From PHAA01 sp040217755 (GTDB lineage: Bacteria > Bacillota > Syntrophomonadia > Syntrophomonadales > Syntrophomonadaceae): a stretch of DNA of 64,000 nt. The notes below the pieces were generated by a model, which searched no databases, was not told where the DNA came from, and worked only from the letters and a program-made list of their open reading frames with translations. The stretch covers positions 1-64,000 of the forward strand of contig JBEHWJ010000001.1 of the NCBI GenBank assembly GCA_040217755.1, written 5' to 3'. Of this stretch, positions 52,908 through 62,036 are shown in pieces. The position numbers and the translations under genes were made by a program. Numbering within the stretch: the stretch's first letter is position 1; each line of letters begins with the position of its first letter.

Positions 52908-53882
52908 ATGAAGCTTACCGCCAGAGAGAGGGAAATTGTCGAAGCGCTGCAGAAACACCCACTTATCTCCCAGGAAGAACTGGCTCAACATTTTGGCATC
53001 AGCCGCTCGTCCGTAGCAGTTCACATCTCCAACCTGATGAAAAAAGGGGTAATCCTGGGCAAGGGTTATGTCTTCAATAAAAAAGTATCCATCGTGGTTT
53101 TGGGCCAGGTATATTTGGAAGCAAGGGTACGGGGGGAGAAGGAAACCTGTCGGATAGACATCCACAATTCCGGCTTCGCCCGAGATGTATGTGTGGCCCT
53201 GTCCGGGTATGGTACAGGTTCCAAACTGGTCACCGTGGTCGGCAATGATGATCTGGGCACCCGCTTATTGGACGAACTCCAGACCATGGATGTGGACGTG
53301 GCCAATATTTATCGGCACCCTTATAAAAGGACCTGTAAAAAGATATTTACGTCCGCTGGAGTCCTCTTCGAGGAAGGCTATAACCAAAACGATTACCAGC
53401 AGGCTATCAGCGCCCGGGAATGGGTGGCGGCCAATTGCGATTGGCTTATAGTGGAGACCCAGCTTCTGGAATTGGTGAGTACCCGTATGACCAACCGGCC
53501 GGACAGCAACATGAACATATGTGCGACCTGGTATATGGAGGGCCGCCAGCCCGCCGCCTTGAACAAGGCCAGTCTCCTGGTCCTGGGCGTGGATTCCCTC
53601 ATCGATTATGATCGTATCATAAGCGTGGGACAGGATTTGCTGCAGGGCGGTACTCAGAACATAATCATAACCGATGGCAAGGACAATATGGCCTTGGTCA
53701 GCCCGTCCGGAGTGGCAGACTATCCGTTACTGCCCAACCAATCATTTGACAGCCGTCTGGACCTGCACCTGTTTCTGGCCGGTTTGGTCTACGGACTGTC
53801 ATCCGGTTATCCGATGCGGCAGGCATTGAGGATCGCCAGTGGCACTTCCCAGACCGCAGGCGAGAGAAACCAGGCTTATTAA
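52908..53882 (+). CDS. HTH protein with degenerate PfkB-type sugar kinase domain
   Basis: A winged HTH (residues 1-60; REIVEALQKHPLISQEELAQHFG, SRSSVAVHISNL) is fused to a ribokinase-fold domain (SIVVLGQVYLEARVRG; VVGNDDLGTRLLDEL; NIIITDGKDNMALV). The kinase signature GAGD near the C-terminus is absent: the place reads FDSRLDLHLFLAGLVYG, so the catalytic base and anion hole are not conserved. A sugar- or nucleoside-sensing repressor rather than a kinase seems likely. 45 bp after ftsK and followed within 13 bp by rodZ. Confidence 0.75.
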   Translation: MKLTAREREIVEALQKHPLISQEELAQHFGISRSSVAVHISNLMKKGVILGKGYVFNKKVSIVVLGQVYLEARVRGEKETCRIDIHNSGFARDVCVALSGYGTGSKLVTVVGNDDLGTRLLDELQTMDVDVANIYRHPYKRTCKKIFTSAGVLFEEGYNQNDYQQAISAREWVAANCDWLIVETQLLELVSTRMTNRPDSNMNICATWYMEGRQPAALNKASLLVLGVDSLIDYDRIISVGQDLLQGGTQNIIITDGKDNMALVSPSGVADYPLLPNQSFDSRLDLHLFLAGLVYGLSSGYPMRQALRIASGTSQTAGERNQAY

Positions 53883-53894
53883 TCTCAAGCGGGG

Positions 53895-54890
53895 GTGATT
53901 GCGATAGCCAGCTTTGGCGAAAAATTACGCGTGGAAAGAGAAAAACAAGGGTACACCCTGGCCCAGGTATCGCAGGAAACCAAAATCCGTCAACATTACC
54001 TTTCCGCCCTGGAAGAAGAGGCTTTTGAAAGCCTGCCGGCCCGGGTATATGCAATCGGTTTTGTGGCCAGCTATGCCCGGTTTTTGAAGTTGGATGCCGA
54101 CCGATTGGTTGGTGAATTCAAGAATTTGGCCTATAGCAACGAGCCGGTCGAGCCACCTCCGGTCGAGCCAGTCCCGGGCAAGGTCCTGGGATTTCCGGTC
54201 CGCAATGTGCTGGCCGCGGTTGTATTTCTGGCCGTGGTCCTATGGCTGGGTAATTATGTGGCCGGCTACATAGCCCATCGGGGCATCACCACCCCTCCTC
54301 CGGTAGAACAAACCAATCCACCCAACCCGGGCAGCCCTTCGACTCCGGCTGAGTTGACCTTGGCTATAACGGCCGGGCAGCGAAGCTGGGTGCAAGTGAG
54401 TACCGATGGAACGGTACAATATGTCGGCCTAATGGAAGCCGGGGAGGTCAAGTCCTTTACCGCCAAGGACCAGCTTGGCCTGCGGACCGGCAATGCCGGT
54501 GGGATTCAACTGCAACTGAACGGCAAGCCGCTCCCGTCGCTCGGTGCTCCGGGACAGGTAGCCGATAAAACCTTCACCCGTTCCGATACCGAGGTGGATA
54601 GTCCAGCCGCCACCATGGGCCCAGTCACCCCGTCCACTGCTGCCCTCAACCTGGAGGTAAAGGCCCTGCAGCGGAGTTGGGTACAGGTGAAGGTTGATGG
54701 CCAGCTGGCGTATTCCCAAAACATGGCCGAAGGCGACCTGCGAACATTCACGGCAGTCGAGCGCATTGAACTAAAAACCGGCAACGCCGGGGGAATAGCC
54801 CTTACCCTTAATGGCCAACCGGTTGAATCACTCGGGTCTTCGGGTCAAATCGCGGAGAAAATATTCCATGTCGATGATTTGGATCAATAG
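53895..54890 (+). CDS. rodZ: RodZ-like protein with two DUF4115 domains
   Basis: N-terminal HTH_25 domain (SFGEKLRVEREKQGYTLAQVS, EETKIRQHYLSALEEE), membrane helix at ~100-120, Pro-rich linker, then two tandem copies of the extracytoplasmic DUF4115 domain (each with QRSWVQV and LKTGNAGG/LRTGNAGG, residues ~152-225 and ~255-325). RodZ ties MreB to the membrane in cell elongation; most have one such domain. The GTG given lies inside the ribosome binding site GGGGGTGA, so translation may start at an ATA at 53904. Confidence 0.85.
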   Translation: MIAIASFGEKLRVEREKQGYTLAQVSQETKIRQHYLSALEEEAFESLPARVYAIGFVASYARFLKLDADRLVGEFKNLAYSNEPVEPPPVEPVPGKVLGFPVRNVLAAVVFLAVVLWLGNYVAGYIAHRGITTPPPVEQTNPPNPGSPSTPAELTLAITAGQRSWVQVSTDGTVQYVGLMEAGEVKSFTAKDQLGLRTGNAGGIQLQLNGKPLPSLGAPGQVADKTFTRSDTEVDSPAATMGPVTPSTAALNLEVKALQRSWVQVKVDGQLAYSQNMAEGDLRTFTAVERIELKTGNAGGIALTLNGQPVESLGSSGQIAEKIFHVDDLDQ

Positions 54891-54902
54891 GCAGATCTGG
54901 CG

Positions 54903-56231
54903 ATGAAGGTTGGGTTTATAAGTCTGGGCTGTGCAAAAAACCGAGTCGACACGGAAATAATGATCGCGGTCATGAAGCAGGCCGGTCACCGTATCACCAA
55001 CCGGCTGGAACGGGCCGATATTATCGTAATAAACACCTGCGGGTTTATCGACGCCGCCAAGGAAGAAGCCATAAATACCATTATCGACACTGGTAAATAT
55101 AAGGCCGGTCAGCTGCAATACCTGGTTGCGACCGGATGTTTGGCCCAGAGATATGGTCAGGAACTGCTGGAACAGATGCCCGAGCTGGATGGGGTAGTCG
55201 GGATATCCTTTTTTAAAGAGATCGACCAAGCCATCAGCAGGATTCAAAAAGGGGAACGCCCCTACATGGTAGGCCGCCCCCCGGATATTTTTATAGAAAA
55301 GGGCCCCCGGGTGTTGACTACCCCAGCCGGTTCGGCTTACCTGAAGATAACCGAAGGGTGCAGCAACCGCTGCACATATTGCTCGATACCGTCGATAAGA
55401 GGGAATTTGCGTTCCCGCCCGGAAGTTGAGATAGTCGAGGAAGCCCAGGGCCTGGTAAAGCGCGGCGTGCGGGAATTGGTCCTGATCGGCCAGGATACCG
55501 CCGTTTATGGACAGGATATCGGGGACCCGGGGTTACTTCATCTGCTGGAACAGATGGCCACCATCGAAGGCCTGGAATGGATCCGTCTGATGTACCTGCA
55601 CCCGGCTCACATCGATGACGATCTGATCGAGGCGGCGGCTCGGTTACCTAAAGTTTTGCCCTACATGGATATACCCATACAGCACGCCTCCGATCGCATG
55701 CTGATGAAGATGAACCGCCGCCACACCCTGGAGCAACTGGATACCTTGCTCGGTAAACTGCGGGAACGGATCGCCGGGCTGGTCCTCAGGACCACGGTTA
55801 TGGTTGGTTTCCCCGGCGAGAGCGATGAGGATTTCCAACAATTGCTGGATTTTGTCCGGGCCACTGAATTCGATTGGCTGGGGGCATTCGCCTTTGCCGC
55901 GGAAGAGGGGACCCCGGCCAGCCTGATGCCTGAGCAGGTGTCAGAAGAGGTGAAACGGGAACGTCTCAACGCGGTTATGCAAATTCAGCAGGGCATCACC
56001 CGCCAGAAGAACGAGTTGAGGGTAGGGCGGGATGAGGATATATTGATATCGTCAAAGGCCGGCAGCAACCTTTACCTGGGCCGGGCGTACTTTCAAGCGC
56101 CGGAGGTTGATGGGTTGACCATGGTAAAAAGCCAGGCCCGACTCCGCCCTGGCTCACTGGTGAAAGCCCGCCTGATCGGCATCCGGGATTATGACATGAT
56201 TGGGGAACCTTTTGATGAATATTCCGAATAG
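54903..56231 (+). CDS. rimO: Ribosomal protein S12 methylthiotransferase RimO
   Basis: UPF0004 domain with three cysteines (SLGCAKNRVDTE, INTCGFI, ATGCLAQ), radical-SAM cluster motif CSNRCTYCSIP, and a C-terminal TRAM domain. Adds methylthio to the conserved aspartate of S12. 442 residues. The 3' end overlaps pgsA. Confidence 0.95.
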   Translation: MKVGFISLGCAKNRVDTEIMIAVMKQAGHRITNRLERADIIVINTCGFIDAAKEEAINTIIDTGKYKAGQLQYLVATGCLAQRYGQELLEQMPELDGVVGISFFKEIDQAISRIQKGERPYMVGRPPDIFIEKGPRVLTTPAGSAYLKITEGCSNRCTYCSIPSIRGNLRSRPEVEIVEEAQGLVKRGVRELVLIGQDTAVYGQDIGDPGLLHLLEQMATIEGLEWIRLMYLHPAHIDDDLIEAAARLPKVLPYMDIPIQHASDRMLMKMNRRHTLEQLDTLLGKLRERIAGLVLRTTVMVGFPGESDEDFQQLLDFVRATEFDWLGAFAFAAEEGTPASLMPEQVSEEVKRERLNAVMQIQQGITRQKNELRVGRDEDILISSKAGSNLYLGRAYFQAPEVDGLTMVKSQARLRPGSLVKARLIGIRDYDMIGEPFDEYSE

Positions 56232-56745
56232 CATCACCATCTTCAGAATCATATTGATACCCATCATCGTGGTATTGATGCTTACCAATATCCCTTACGG
56301 CGGTACTCTGGCGGCGGCCATATTTCTGTTCGCGGCATTGACGGACAGCCTGGACGGTTATCTGGCCCGTAAATGGAAGCAGACTACCAAATTGGGGGCC
56401 ATCCTCGATCCCGTGGCCGATAAACTGCTTATCACGGCGGCCTTGATAAGCCTGGTCGAATTGGGTAAACTGGCCGGCTGGATAGCCATAGTGATTATTG
56501 GCCGGGAATTCGCGGTAACCGGCCTCCGGGTAGTCAAAGCCGAAGAAGGTGTAATCATCCCAGCCTCCAAAATGGGCAAGCTGAAGACCATCTCGCAGGT
56601 TACGGCAGTTATGGTCATTATGCTGGAGCACCTCGTTACTCCCTTGGCCCATCTGCACCTGGGGCAATGGATCATGTACCTGGCCGTCATCATCACCCTG
56701 GTTTCGGGTATCGAATATTTCGTCAAAAACAAAATAAGCTTGTGA
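56215..56745 (+). CDS. pgsA: CDP-diacylglycerol-glycerol-3-phosphate 3-phosphatidyltransferase
   Basis: CDP-alcohol phosphotransferase motif DGYLARKWKQTTKLGAILDP with the D-G-x2-A-R ... G-x3-D-x3-D residues, in a four- to six-helix membrane protein. Makes phosphatidylglycerol phosphate. ATG 56215 (MNIPNSITIFRII) overlaps rimO by 17 bases and follows GGGGAA. 176 residues. Confidence 0.94.
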   Translation: MNIPNSITIFRIILIPIIVVLMLTNIPYGGTLAAAIFLFAALTDSLDGYLARKWKQTTKLGAILDPVADKLLITAALISLVELGKLAGWIAIVIIGREFAVTGLRVVKAEEGVIIPASKMGKLKTISQVTAVMVIMLEHLVTPLAHLHLGQWIMYLAVIITLVSGIEYFVKNKISL

Positions 56746-56955
56746 AGCATCCTTGCCTCCCCATTTCACTCCCGATCCCTGATGCGTCGATAACCTCCGC
56801 CCTCCAAGGCTATTGATCGTCCCGGACCCAAACGATGCAGACCCGCCTGGCCTGCCCTATCGGCCGCCGTATAAGTGAACTTCCGGCAACACCATACGAA
56901 AATTGCTTATAATATAGAAGACTTGGGAAATATCGCGACAGGAGTGAAATCTGCC

Positions 56956-58236
56956 ATGAACCGAGTGTACTTGATCTCCACCGGCTATGAATTATTATCG
57001 GGAGCCACCGCGGACAGCAATGCCGCTTTTTTGACTACCCGGTTGACTGATATGGGACTGCGGATAGTGGGAAAAAGCACGGTGGGAGATGAGCGGGCTT
57101 CTCTGGAAAGGACTTTCGCACTGGCCACCGCGGTTGCCGATGTAATAATCAGTACCGGCGGGCTGGGGCCCACCTTCGATGACCTTACCAAAATCGTGGC
57201 CTGCGAAATAATGGGTTGCCAACTGGAGCGGCGGCTTGAAGAAGAGCAGCGCCTGCGTGACTACTTTGAAGCCCGCCACCGGCCCATGCCGGAGATCAAC
57301 CTGCGTCAGGCCATGTTTCCAGCCGAAGCGTCGGTTTTGAAAAACGTGGTGGGGACCGCCCCGGGGATGTATCTTAACAAAAATGGCAAGATCATAATCC
57401 TTATGCCCGGCCCCCCGCGGGAGATGACCAGGATGTTCACCGACGAGGTTGAGCCTCGCTTGAGATTAGATTGCGGTTTGGGAGACAAGCAACTTTCCCG
57501 GCGGACCATCAAGATACTGGGTCTGGGTGAATCGCAGGTTGAAGAAAGGTTGGGCGATTTATTAAAGGGTCAGGATGGCATCACAGCCGCGTTGTTGGCG
57601 GTGGATGGGGAGATCCTGGTTAAACTGTCGCCGGGGGCCGAGGCCGGGGATCCAAACATTGACGATAATCTTGAGATATTGACCGGGGCGATGCTCCAAC
57701 GCCTGGGGCATAGTGTGTTCGGATTCGATGACGACACCTTGTCCGCCAAAATCGCCCGCCTGCTTCTGGAGCAGGGATCCAGCCTGGCGGTGGCCGAATC
57801 ATGCACCGGCGGATTGCTGGGTAAAATGATAACCGATCTTCCAGGCAGTTCCAGGTATTTCTGGGGTGGAGCGATATCCTACAGCAATGCGGCCAAGCAG
57901 CTTTATTTGGGAGTGAATACCGACACACTGGCCTTATATGGAGCGGTCAGCCCGGAGACGGCCCGGGAGATGGCGGAGGGATTGCGGCTGAAATCAGGGG
58001 TCGATTACGCCCTCGCAATAACCGGAATCGCCGGGCCGGAAGGTGGCTCACCGGAAAAACCGGTAGGTCTGGTCTATCTGGCTTTGGCTTATGAAGGCGG
58101 CTGTTCGCTCCGGGAATTGCGGCTCGGTTTAGTTGATCGTGAGCTGATCCGTATTATATCCGCCAAGTCTGCTCTTGATCTGCTCCGCCGCCATATCGAA
58201 TATAATCGCCCTGCCACAGAGGGGGTAAAAAGATGA
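56956..58236 (+). CDS. cinA: Competence/damage-inducible protein CinA
   Basis: N-terminal MoCF-like domain (ISTGYELLSGATADSNAAFL; STGGLGPTFDDLTK) and C-terminal nicotinamide-nucleotide amidase domain (AESCTGGLLGKMITDLPGSS, ITGIAGPEGG). In Bacillus it lies just before recA, as here. ATG 56956 follows AGGAGTG; the open frame to 56875 has no binding site. About 426 residues. Confidence 0.93.
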   Translation: MNRVYLISTGYELLSGATADSNAAFLTTRLTDMGLRIVGKSTVGDERASLERTFALATAVADVIISTGGLGPTFDDLTKIVACEIMGCQLERRLEEEQRLRDYFEARHRPMPEINLRQAMFPAEASVLKNVVGTAPGMYLNKNGKIIILMPGPPREMTRMFTDEVEPRLRLDCGLGDKQLSRRTIKILGLGESQVEERLGDLLKGQDGITAALLAVDGEILVKLSPGAEAGDPNIDDNLEILTGAMLQRLGHSVFGFDDDTLSAKIARLLLEQGSSLAVAESCTGGLLGKMITDLPGSSRYFWGGAISYSNAAKQLYLGVNTDTLALYGAVSPETAREMAEGLRLKSGVDYALAITGIAGPEGGSPEKPVGLVYLALAYEGGCSLRELRLGLVDRELIRIISAKSALDLLRRHIEYNRPATEGVKR

Positions 58237-58793
58237 GGATGTTTGTGGCCATTGCCGTTCCCGATAGCGTCAAGCAACATGCCCGCATGATCAGAAACCT
58301 TCTGGGGCGCAGCCGACCGGATATAAAATGGGTCGAGTATGATAATTACCATTTGACGGTTAAATTCCTGGGTGAAGTCAAGGGTTCGGACCTGCCGCAG
58401 CTGAAAAAACAACTCACCCTGGCTGGCGAATCGGCGCCCCCCTTCTACCTGTCTGCGGGAGGAGTGGGTTACTTTCCCAACAGCCGGCACCCCAGGGTAA
58501 TATGGCTGGGGATCAAAGGGGAACTGGACAAGGCTTCGTTCCTGGGAGAGCGGGTGGACGCTTATCTTGGTGAACTGGGTTTTGAACCGGAAAAAGAGCA
58601 CCGGTTTCACCTCACCCTGGGAAGAGCACGGTCGGAAAATAACCTGCGGGAGATGCAAAAGGATATGGAGCAGATGGAGGCCCGTGATAAACTGGTCGGA
58701 TTTAAAGTGGACAAATTCCAGTTGATGATGAGCGAACTGTCCCAGTCTGGACCAAAATATTCGGAACTGGACTCTTTTTACCTAAAAGGATAA
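58233..58793 (+). CDS. thpR: RNA 2',3'-cyclic phosphodiesterase (2H family)
   Basis: The two H-x-T-x motifs are present (HLTVKFLG about residue 43; HLTLGRAR about 128) in a 186-residue protein starting FVAIAVPDSVK. Opens 2',3'-cyclic phosphate or ligates RNA in vitro; biological target unclear. ATG overlaps the cinA stop by four bases. Confidence 0.93.
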   Translation: MRMFVAIAVPDSVKQHARMIRNLLGRSRPDIKWVEYDNYHLTVKFLGEVKGSDLPQLKKQLTLAGESAPPFYLSAGGVGYFPNSRHPRVIWLGIKGELDKASFLGERVDAYLGELGFEPEKEHRFHLTLGRARSENNLREMQKDMEQMEARDKLVGFKVDKFQLMMSELSQSGPKYSELDSFYLKG

Positions 58794-58800
58794 ATCTGTA

Positions 58801-58853
58801 TTGACATTGAAAACCGGGTTGCATTATAATTTACAAAATCGAACATATGTTTG
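58801..58853 (+). promoter_or_regulatory. recA promoter with LexA (SOS) box
   Basis: TTGACA (58801-58806) and TATAAT (58825-58830), both consensus, with an 18-bp spacer. CGAACATATGTTTG (58840-58853) differs by one base from the Gram-positive LexA box CGAACnnnnGTTCG and lies just past the expected start of transcription, so LexA would block early elongation. Confidence 0.9.
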
Positions 58854-58866
58854 AGGAGGGAAAGGG

Positions 58867-59898
58867 ATGGAAGCCAAGGAGCTCAAACAAGACAAAATCG
58901 AGGCACTCAACAATACCATCAAGACCATCGAAAAGCAATTCGGCAAAGGCTCGATTATGAAACTGGGCGAGAATGCGGCCATGAATATCGATGTCATATC
59001 CACCGGCTGCATTTCATTGGATATGGCCCTGGGTGTGGGCGGCTTACCTAGGGGAAGGGTAGTGGAGATATTTGGCCCGGAATCATCCGGAAAAACGACG
59101 GTCGCCCTGCACGCCATCGCCCAGGCCCAGAAGGAAGGCGGGATGGCTGCCTTTATCGACGCCGAACATGCGCTCGACCCTCTTTATGCACGGCGGTTGG
59201 GGGTGGATATTAATAACCTGCTGGTTTCCCAGCCTGATAACGGGGAGCAGGCCCTGGAGATAGCCGAAGCCCTGGTCCGGAGCGCCGCCATCGATGTGGT
59301 GGTTATAGACTCGGTGGCAGCTCTGGTCCCGCGAGCGGAGATAGAAGGTGAAATGGGGGACAGTCATGTGGGTCTGCAAGCCCGTCTGATGTCGCAAGCA
59401 CTGCGGAAGCTTACCTCTCATATAAGCAAATCCAACGCGGTAGTCATCTTTATCAATCAGATCCGGGAGAAGATCGGGATAGTCTACGGGAATCCGGAGA
59501 CCACTACCGGCGGCCGGGCGCTGAAATTTTACTCATCCCTGCGCCTGGAAGTCAGGAAGGCCGACCCGATCAAACAGGGCACCGAGCAGGTGGGCACCCG
59601 CACCCGGGTCAAGGTGGTAAAAAACAAAGTTGCGCCCCCATTCAAGACTACCGAATTCGACATCATGTACGGTACCGGTATTTCCAGGGAGGGAGATGTC
59701 CTGGACATAGCTACCGATCTGGATGTAATCCAAAAGAGCGGATCCTGGTATGCCTTTGAGGGTGAGAGGATGGGCCAGGGAAGAGAGAATGCCAAGGACT
59801 ATCTCCGCAACAATCCCGAAATACTCAACGTATGCGTGGAGAGAATCAAGGCCAGGGTAAGTGCGAAAAGCGCCAATCCCGCCGATAATCAAGCTTGA
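58867..59898 (+). CDS. recA: Recombinase RecA
   Basis: Walker A GPESSGKTT (~67), the EH-acidic motif AFIDAEHALD, Walker B VVVIDSVAALVP, loop L2 with INQIREKIGIVYGNPETTTGG, and ALKFYSSLRLEV. Catalyses strand exchange and triggers LexA self-cleavage. 343 residues, usual length; GGAGGG before the ATG. No recX follows. Confidence 0.97.
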   Translation: MEAKELKQDKIEALNNTIKTIEKQFGKGSIMKLGENAAMNIDVISTGCISLDMALGVGGLPRGRVVEIFGPESSGKTTVALHAIAQAQKEGGMAAFIDAEHALDPLYARRLGVDINNLLVSQPDNGEQALEIAEALVRSAAIDVVVIDSVAALVPRAEIEGEMGDSHVGLQARLMSQALRKLTSHISKSNAVVIFINQIREKIGIVYGNPETTTGGRALKFYSSLRLEVRKADPIKQGTEQVGTRTRVKVVKNKVAPPFKTTEFDIMYGTGISREGDVLDIATDLDVIQKSGSWYAFEGERMGQGRENAKDYLRNNPEILNVCVERIKARVSAKSANPADNQA

Positions 59899-60254
59899 CA
59901 CTATTATTCAAACTGTCTAAAATCTTTATAAGGCTCTGAAAAGAAGTCTCGCGGCTTAGCCAGTATGGATTTTTGACATATATTTATTCATAACCGGTAT
60001 GTAGAAAGGTTTAACTGCTGTACAGCAGTTTAATATATGCTTGTTTTTGATTGAATATAGATATTCATAAATATGCATTTGGTTAAGGAAACGGTTATCG
60101 TTTGAATAAGGCAATCGGTTGAGCAATTTTCTGAGCTTTGAGACGCCGAACCAATCAGACGGTAGCCGAAGATAGCGGGATAATTTTTAAGCCGGGTTTA
60201 TACTCGGCTTTTCTTATGGAAGCCTAAGCAGCCAAATCATTACATAGCAAGGAG
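59899..60254 (+). other. Long leader region between recA and rny
   Basis: No gene is seen in this 356-bp AT-rich stretch. It contains a perfect 18-bp palindrome AACTGCTGTACAGCAGTT (60013-60030) and a terminator-like hairpin at 60189-60214. The rny promoter must lie here, so a long 5' leader is likely. Confidence 0.6.
60189..60216 (+). terminator. Terminator-like hairpin 40 bp before rny
   Basis: AAGCCGGG pairs with CTCGGCTT around TTTATA and is followed by TTCTT. It lies almost 300 bp after recA and close to rny, so it could be an attenuator of rny as well as a recA terminator. Confidence 0.65.
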
Positions 60255-61802
60255 GTGAAAGAGATTAATCCAGAAATATTTGTATTTGTAATTCTGGCTT
60301 TGGTTATCGGATTGGGCATCGGTTACCTGGGGCGCAAAAACGTAGCCGAGAGCAAGCTGGGCACAGCCGAAGAACAGGCCGCCCGCACCATCGAGGAGGC
60401 TACGAAGGAGGGCGAAGCCAGAAAGAAAGAACTATTGTTGGAAGCCAAAGATGAAATTCACCATAGTCGTCAGGAAGCAGAAAAGGACCTGAGGGACAGG
60501 CGCAGGGACTTGGACCGCCTGGAAAGAAGGGTCTTGCAAAAAGAGGAACAACTGGACAAGAAAACCGAGAACATCGAAAAGAAAGAGCAGGTCCTGTTGC
60601 AGAAGGAGAAGGATATCGACAAGTCGCAGCAGGATGTCAAGATGGTCCTGACCCAGCAGTTGAAAGAATTGGAACGGTTGTCGGGACTGAGCAGCGAGGC
60701 AGCCAAAGAGTTGCTGCTGGCCAATGTGGAAAATGAAATCCGGCAGGAAACTGCTTTGATGATCAGAAGTTTAGAAAATGAAGCCAAAGAAGAGTCTGAC
60801 AAAAGGGCCAAAAACATAATCTCCCTGGCCATCCAGAGGTGTGCCGCCGATGTGGTTTCAGAGACTACCGTCTCCGTGGTGGCCCTGCCCAACGATGAGA
60901 TGAAGGGGCGGATCATCGGCCGTGAGGGCCGCAATATCCGGACGTTCGAAACCCTTTCGGGGGTCGATCTGATTATCGACGACACCCCCGAGGCGGTTAT
61001 CCTCTCGTCTTTCGATCCGGTGCGGCGTGAAATAGCCCGGGTTGCACTGGAGAGCCTGGTATCGGATGGCAGGATCCATCCCGCCCGTATAGAGGAGATG
61101 ATCGAGAAATCCAAGAATCAGATAGATCAGCAATTGAGAGAATTGGGTGAACAGGCCGCCTTTGAAGTCGGCGTGCACGGGTTGCATCCAGAGTTGATAA
61201 AACTGCTGGGGCGCCTGAAATATCGGACCAGTTACGGGCAAAACGTATTGAAACATTCCATCGAGGTGTCACATTTGGCCGGAGTCATGGCCGCCGAGTT
61301 GGATATCGACATTATGCTCGCCAAGCGGGCCGGGTTGCTGCACGACATCGGCAAAGCGGTAGACCATGAGGTAGTGGGACCGCATGTCGAGATAGGGGTC
61401 GACCTGGCCAAGAGGTACCGGGAAACCAAGGATGTCATCCATGGTATCGAAGCCCATCACGGCGACGTAGAACCGCAGACCATCGAGGCCATACTGGTTC
61501 AGGCTGCCGATGCCATCTCCGCTTCCCGCCCGGGAGCCCGCCGCGAGACCCTGGAATCCTATATCAAGAGGTTGGAGAAATTGGAGAACCTGGCCAACAG
61601 CTTCGATGGAGTCGACAAGTCTTATGCCATTCAGGCCGGCCGGGAGATTAGGATCATAGTCAAACCCGAACAGATAGATGATCTGGGCACGATAACCCTG
61701 GTCAAAAATATTGCCCGCCAGATCGAACAGGAACTGGATTACCCGGGGCAAATTAAAGTTATGGTGATTAGGGAAACACGGTCGGTGGAGTTGGCCAAAT
61801 AG
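60255..61802 (+). CDS. rny: Ribonuclease Y
   Basis: N-terminal membrane helix (FVFVILALVIGLGIGYLG), a long charged coiled coil (residues ~30-180), KH domain (MKGRIIGREGRNIRTFE), and HD domain (LLHDIGKAVDHE). Membrane-anchored endoribonuclease that starts mRNA decay in Firmicutes. About 515 residues. The GTG used here lies inside the ribosome binding site GGAGGTGA; an ATT five bases after that site (60264) fits better as the true start. Confidence 0.95.
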   Translation: MKEINPEIFVFVILALVIGLGIGYLGRKNVAESKLGTAEEQAARTIEEATKEGEARKKELLLEAKDEIHHSRQEAEKDLRDRRRDLDRLERRVLQKEEQLDKKTENIEKKEQVLLQKEKDIDKSQQDVKMVLTQQLKELERLSGLSSEAAKELLLANVENEIRQETALMIRSLENEAKEESDKRAKNIISLAIQRCAADVVSETTVSVVALPNDEMKGRIIGREGRNIRTFETLSGVDLIIDDTPEAVILSSFDPVRREIARVALESLVSDGRIHPARIEEMIEKSKNQIDQQLRELGEQAAFEVGVHGLHPELIKLLGRLKYRTSYGQNVLKHSIEVSHLAGVMAAELDIDIMLAKRAGLLHDIGKAVDHEVVGPHVEIGVDLAKRYRETKDVIHGIEAHHGDVEPQTIEAILVQAADAISASRPGARRETLESYIKRLEKLENLANSFDGVDKSYAIQAGREIRIIVKPEQIDDLGTITLVKNIARQIEQELDYPGQIKVMVIRETRSVELAK

Positions 61803-61834
61803 CAAGCAGCTCCACCCATAAATTAGATACCCTG

Positions 61835-61876
61835 GCCCGTCGAATAGTATGATATACTCATCGACGGGCTTTAATT
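61835..61876 (+). terminator. Terminator after rny
   Basis: GCCCGTCGA (61835-61843) pairs with TCGACGGGC (61861-61869), with an inner AGTAT/ATACT stem, followed by TTTAATTT. Confidence 0.88.
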
Positions 61877-62036
61877 TGTCGGGGTGCCCGGGCGGAATTC
61901 CAACCCTGCACTGACCGGTATTCATCGATCTGACGTCTTCCTGATATGGTTTAATTTACATGGGCCGGAAAGCAGGAAAATGGCCTGTTCATCCTGAAAT
62001 TCTTAGTTATTTTCGGAAAAGGGGAAGGTATGATTT

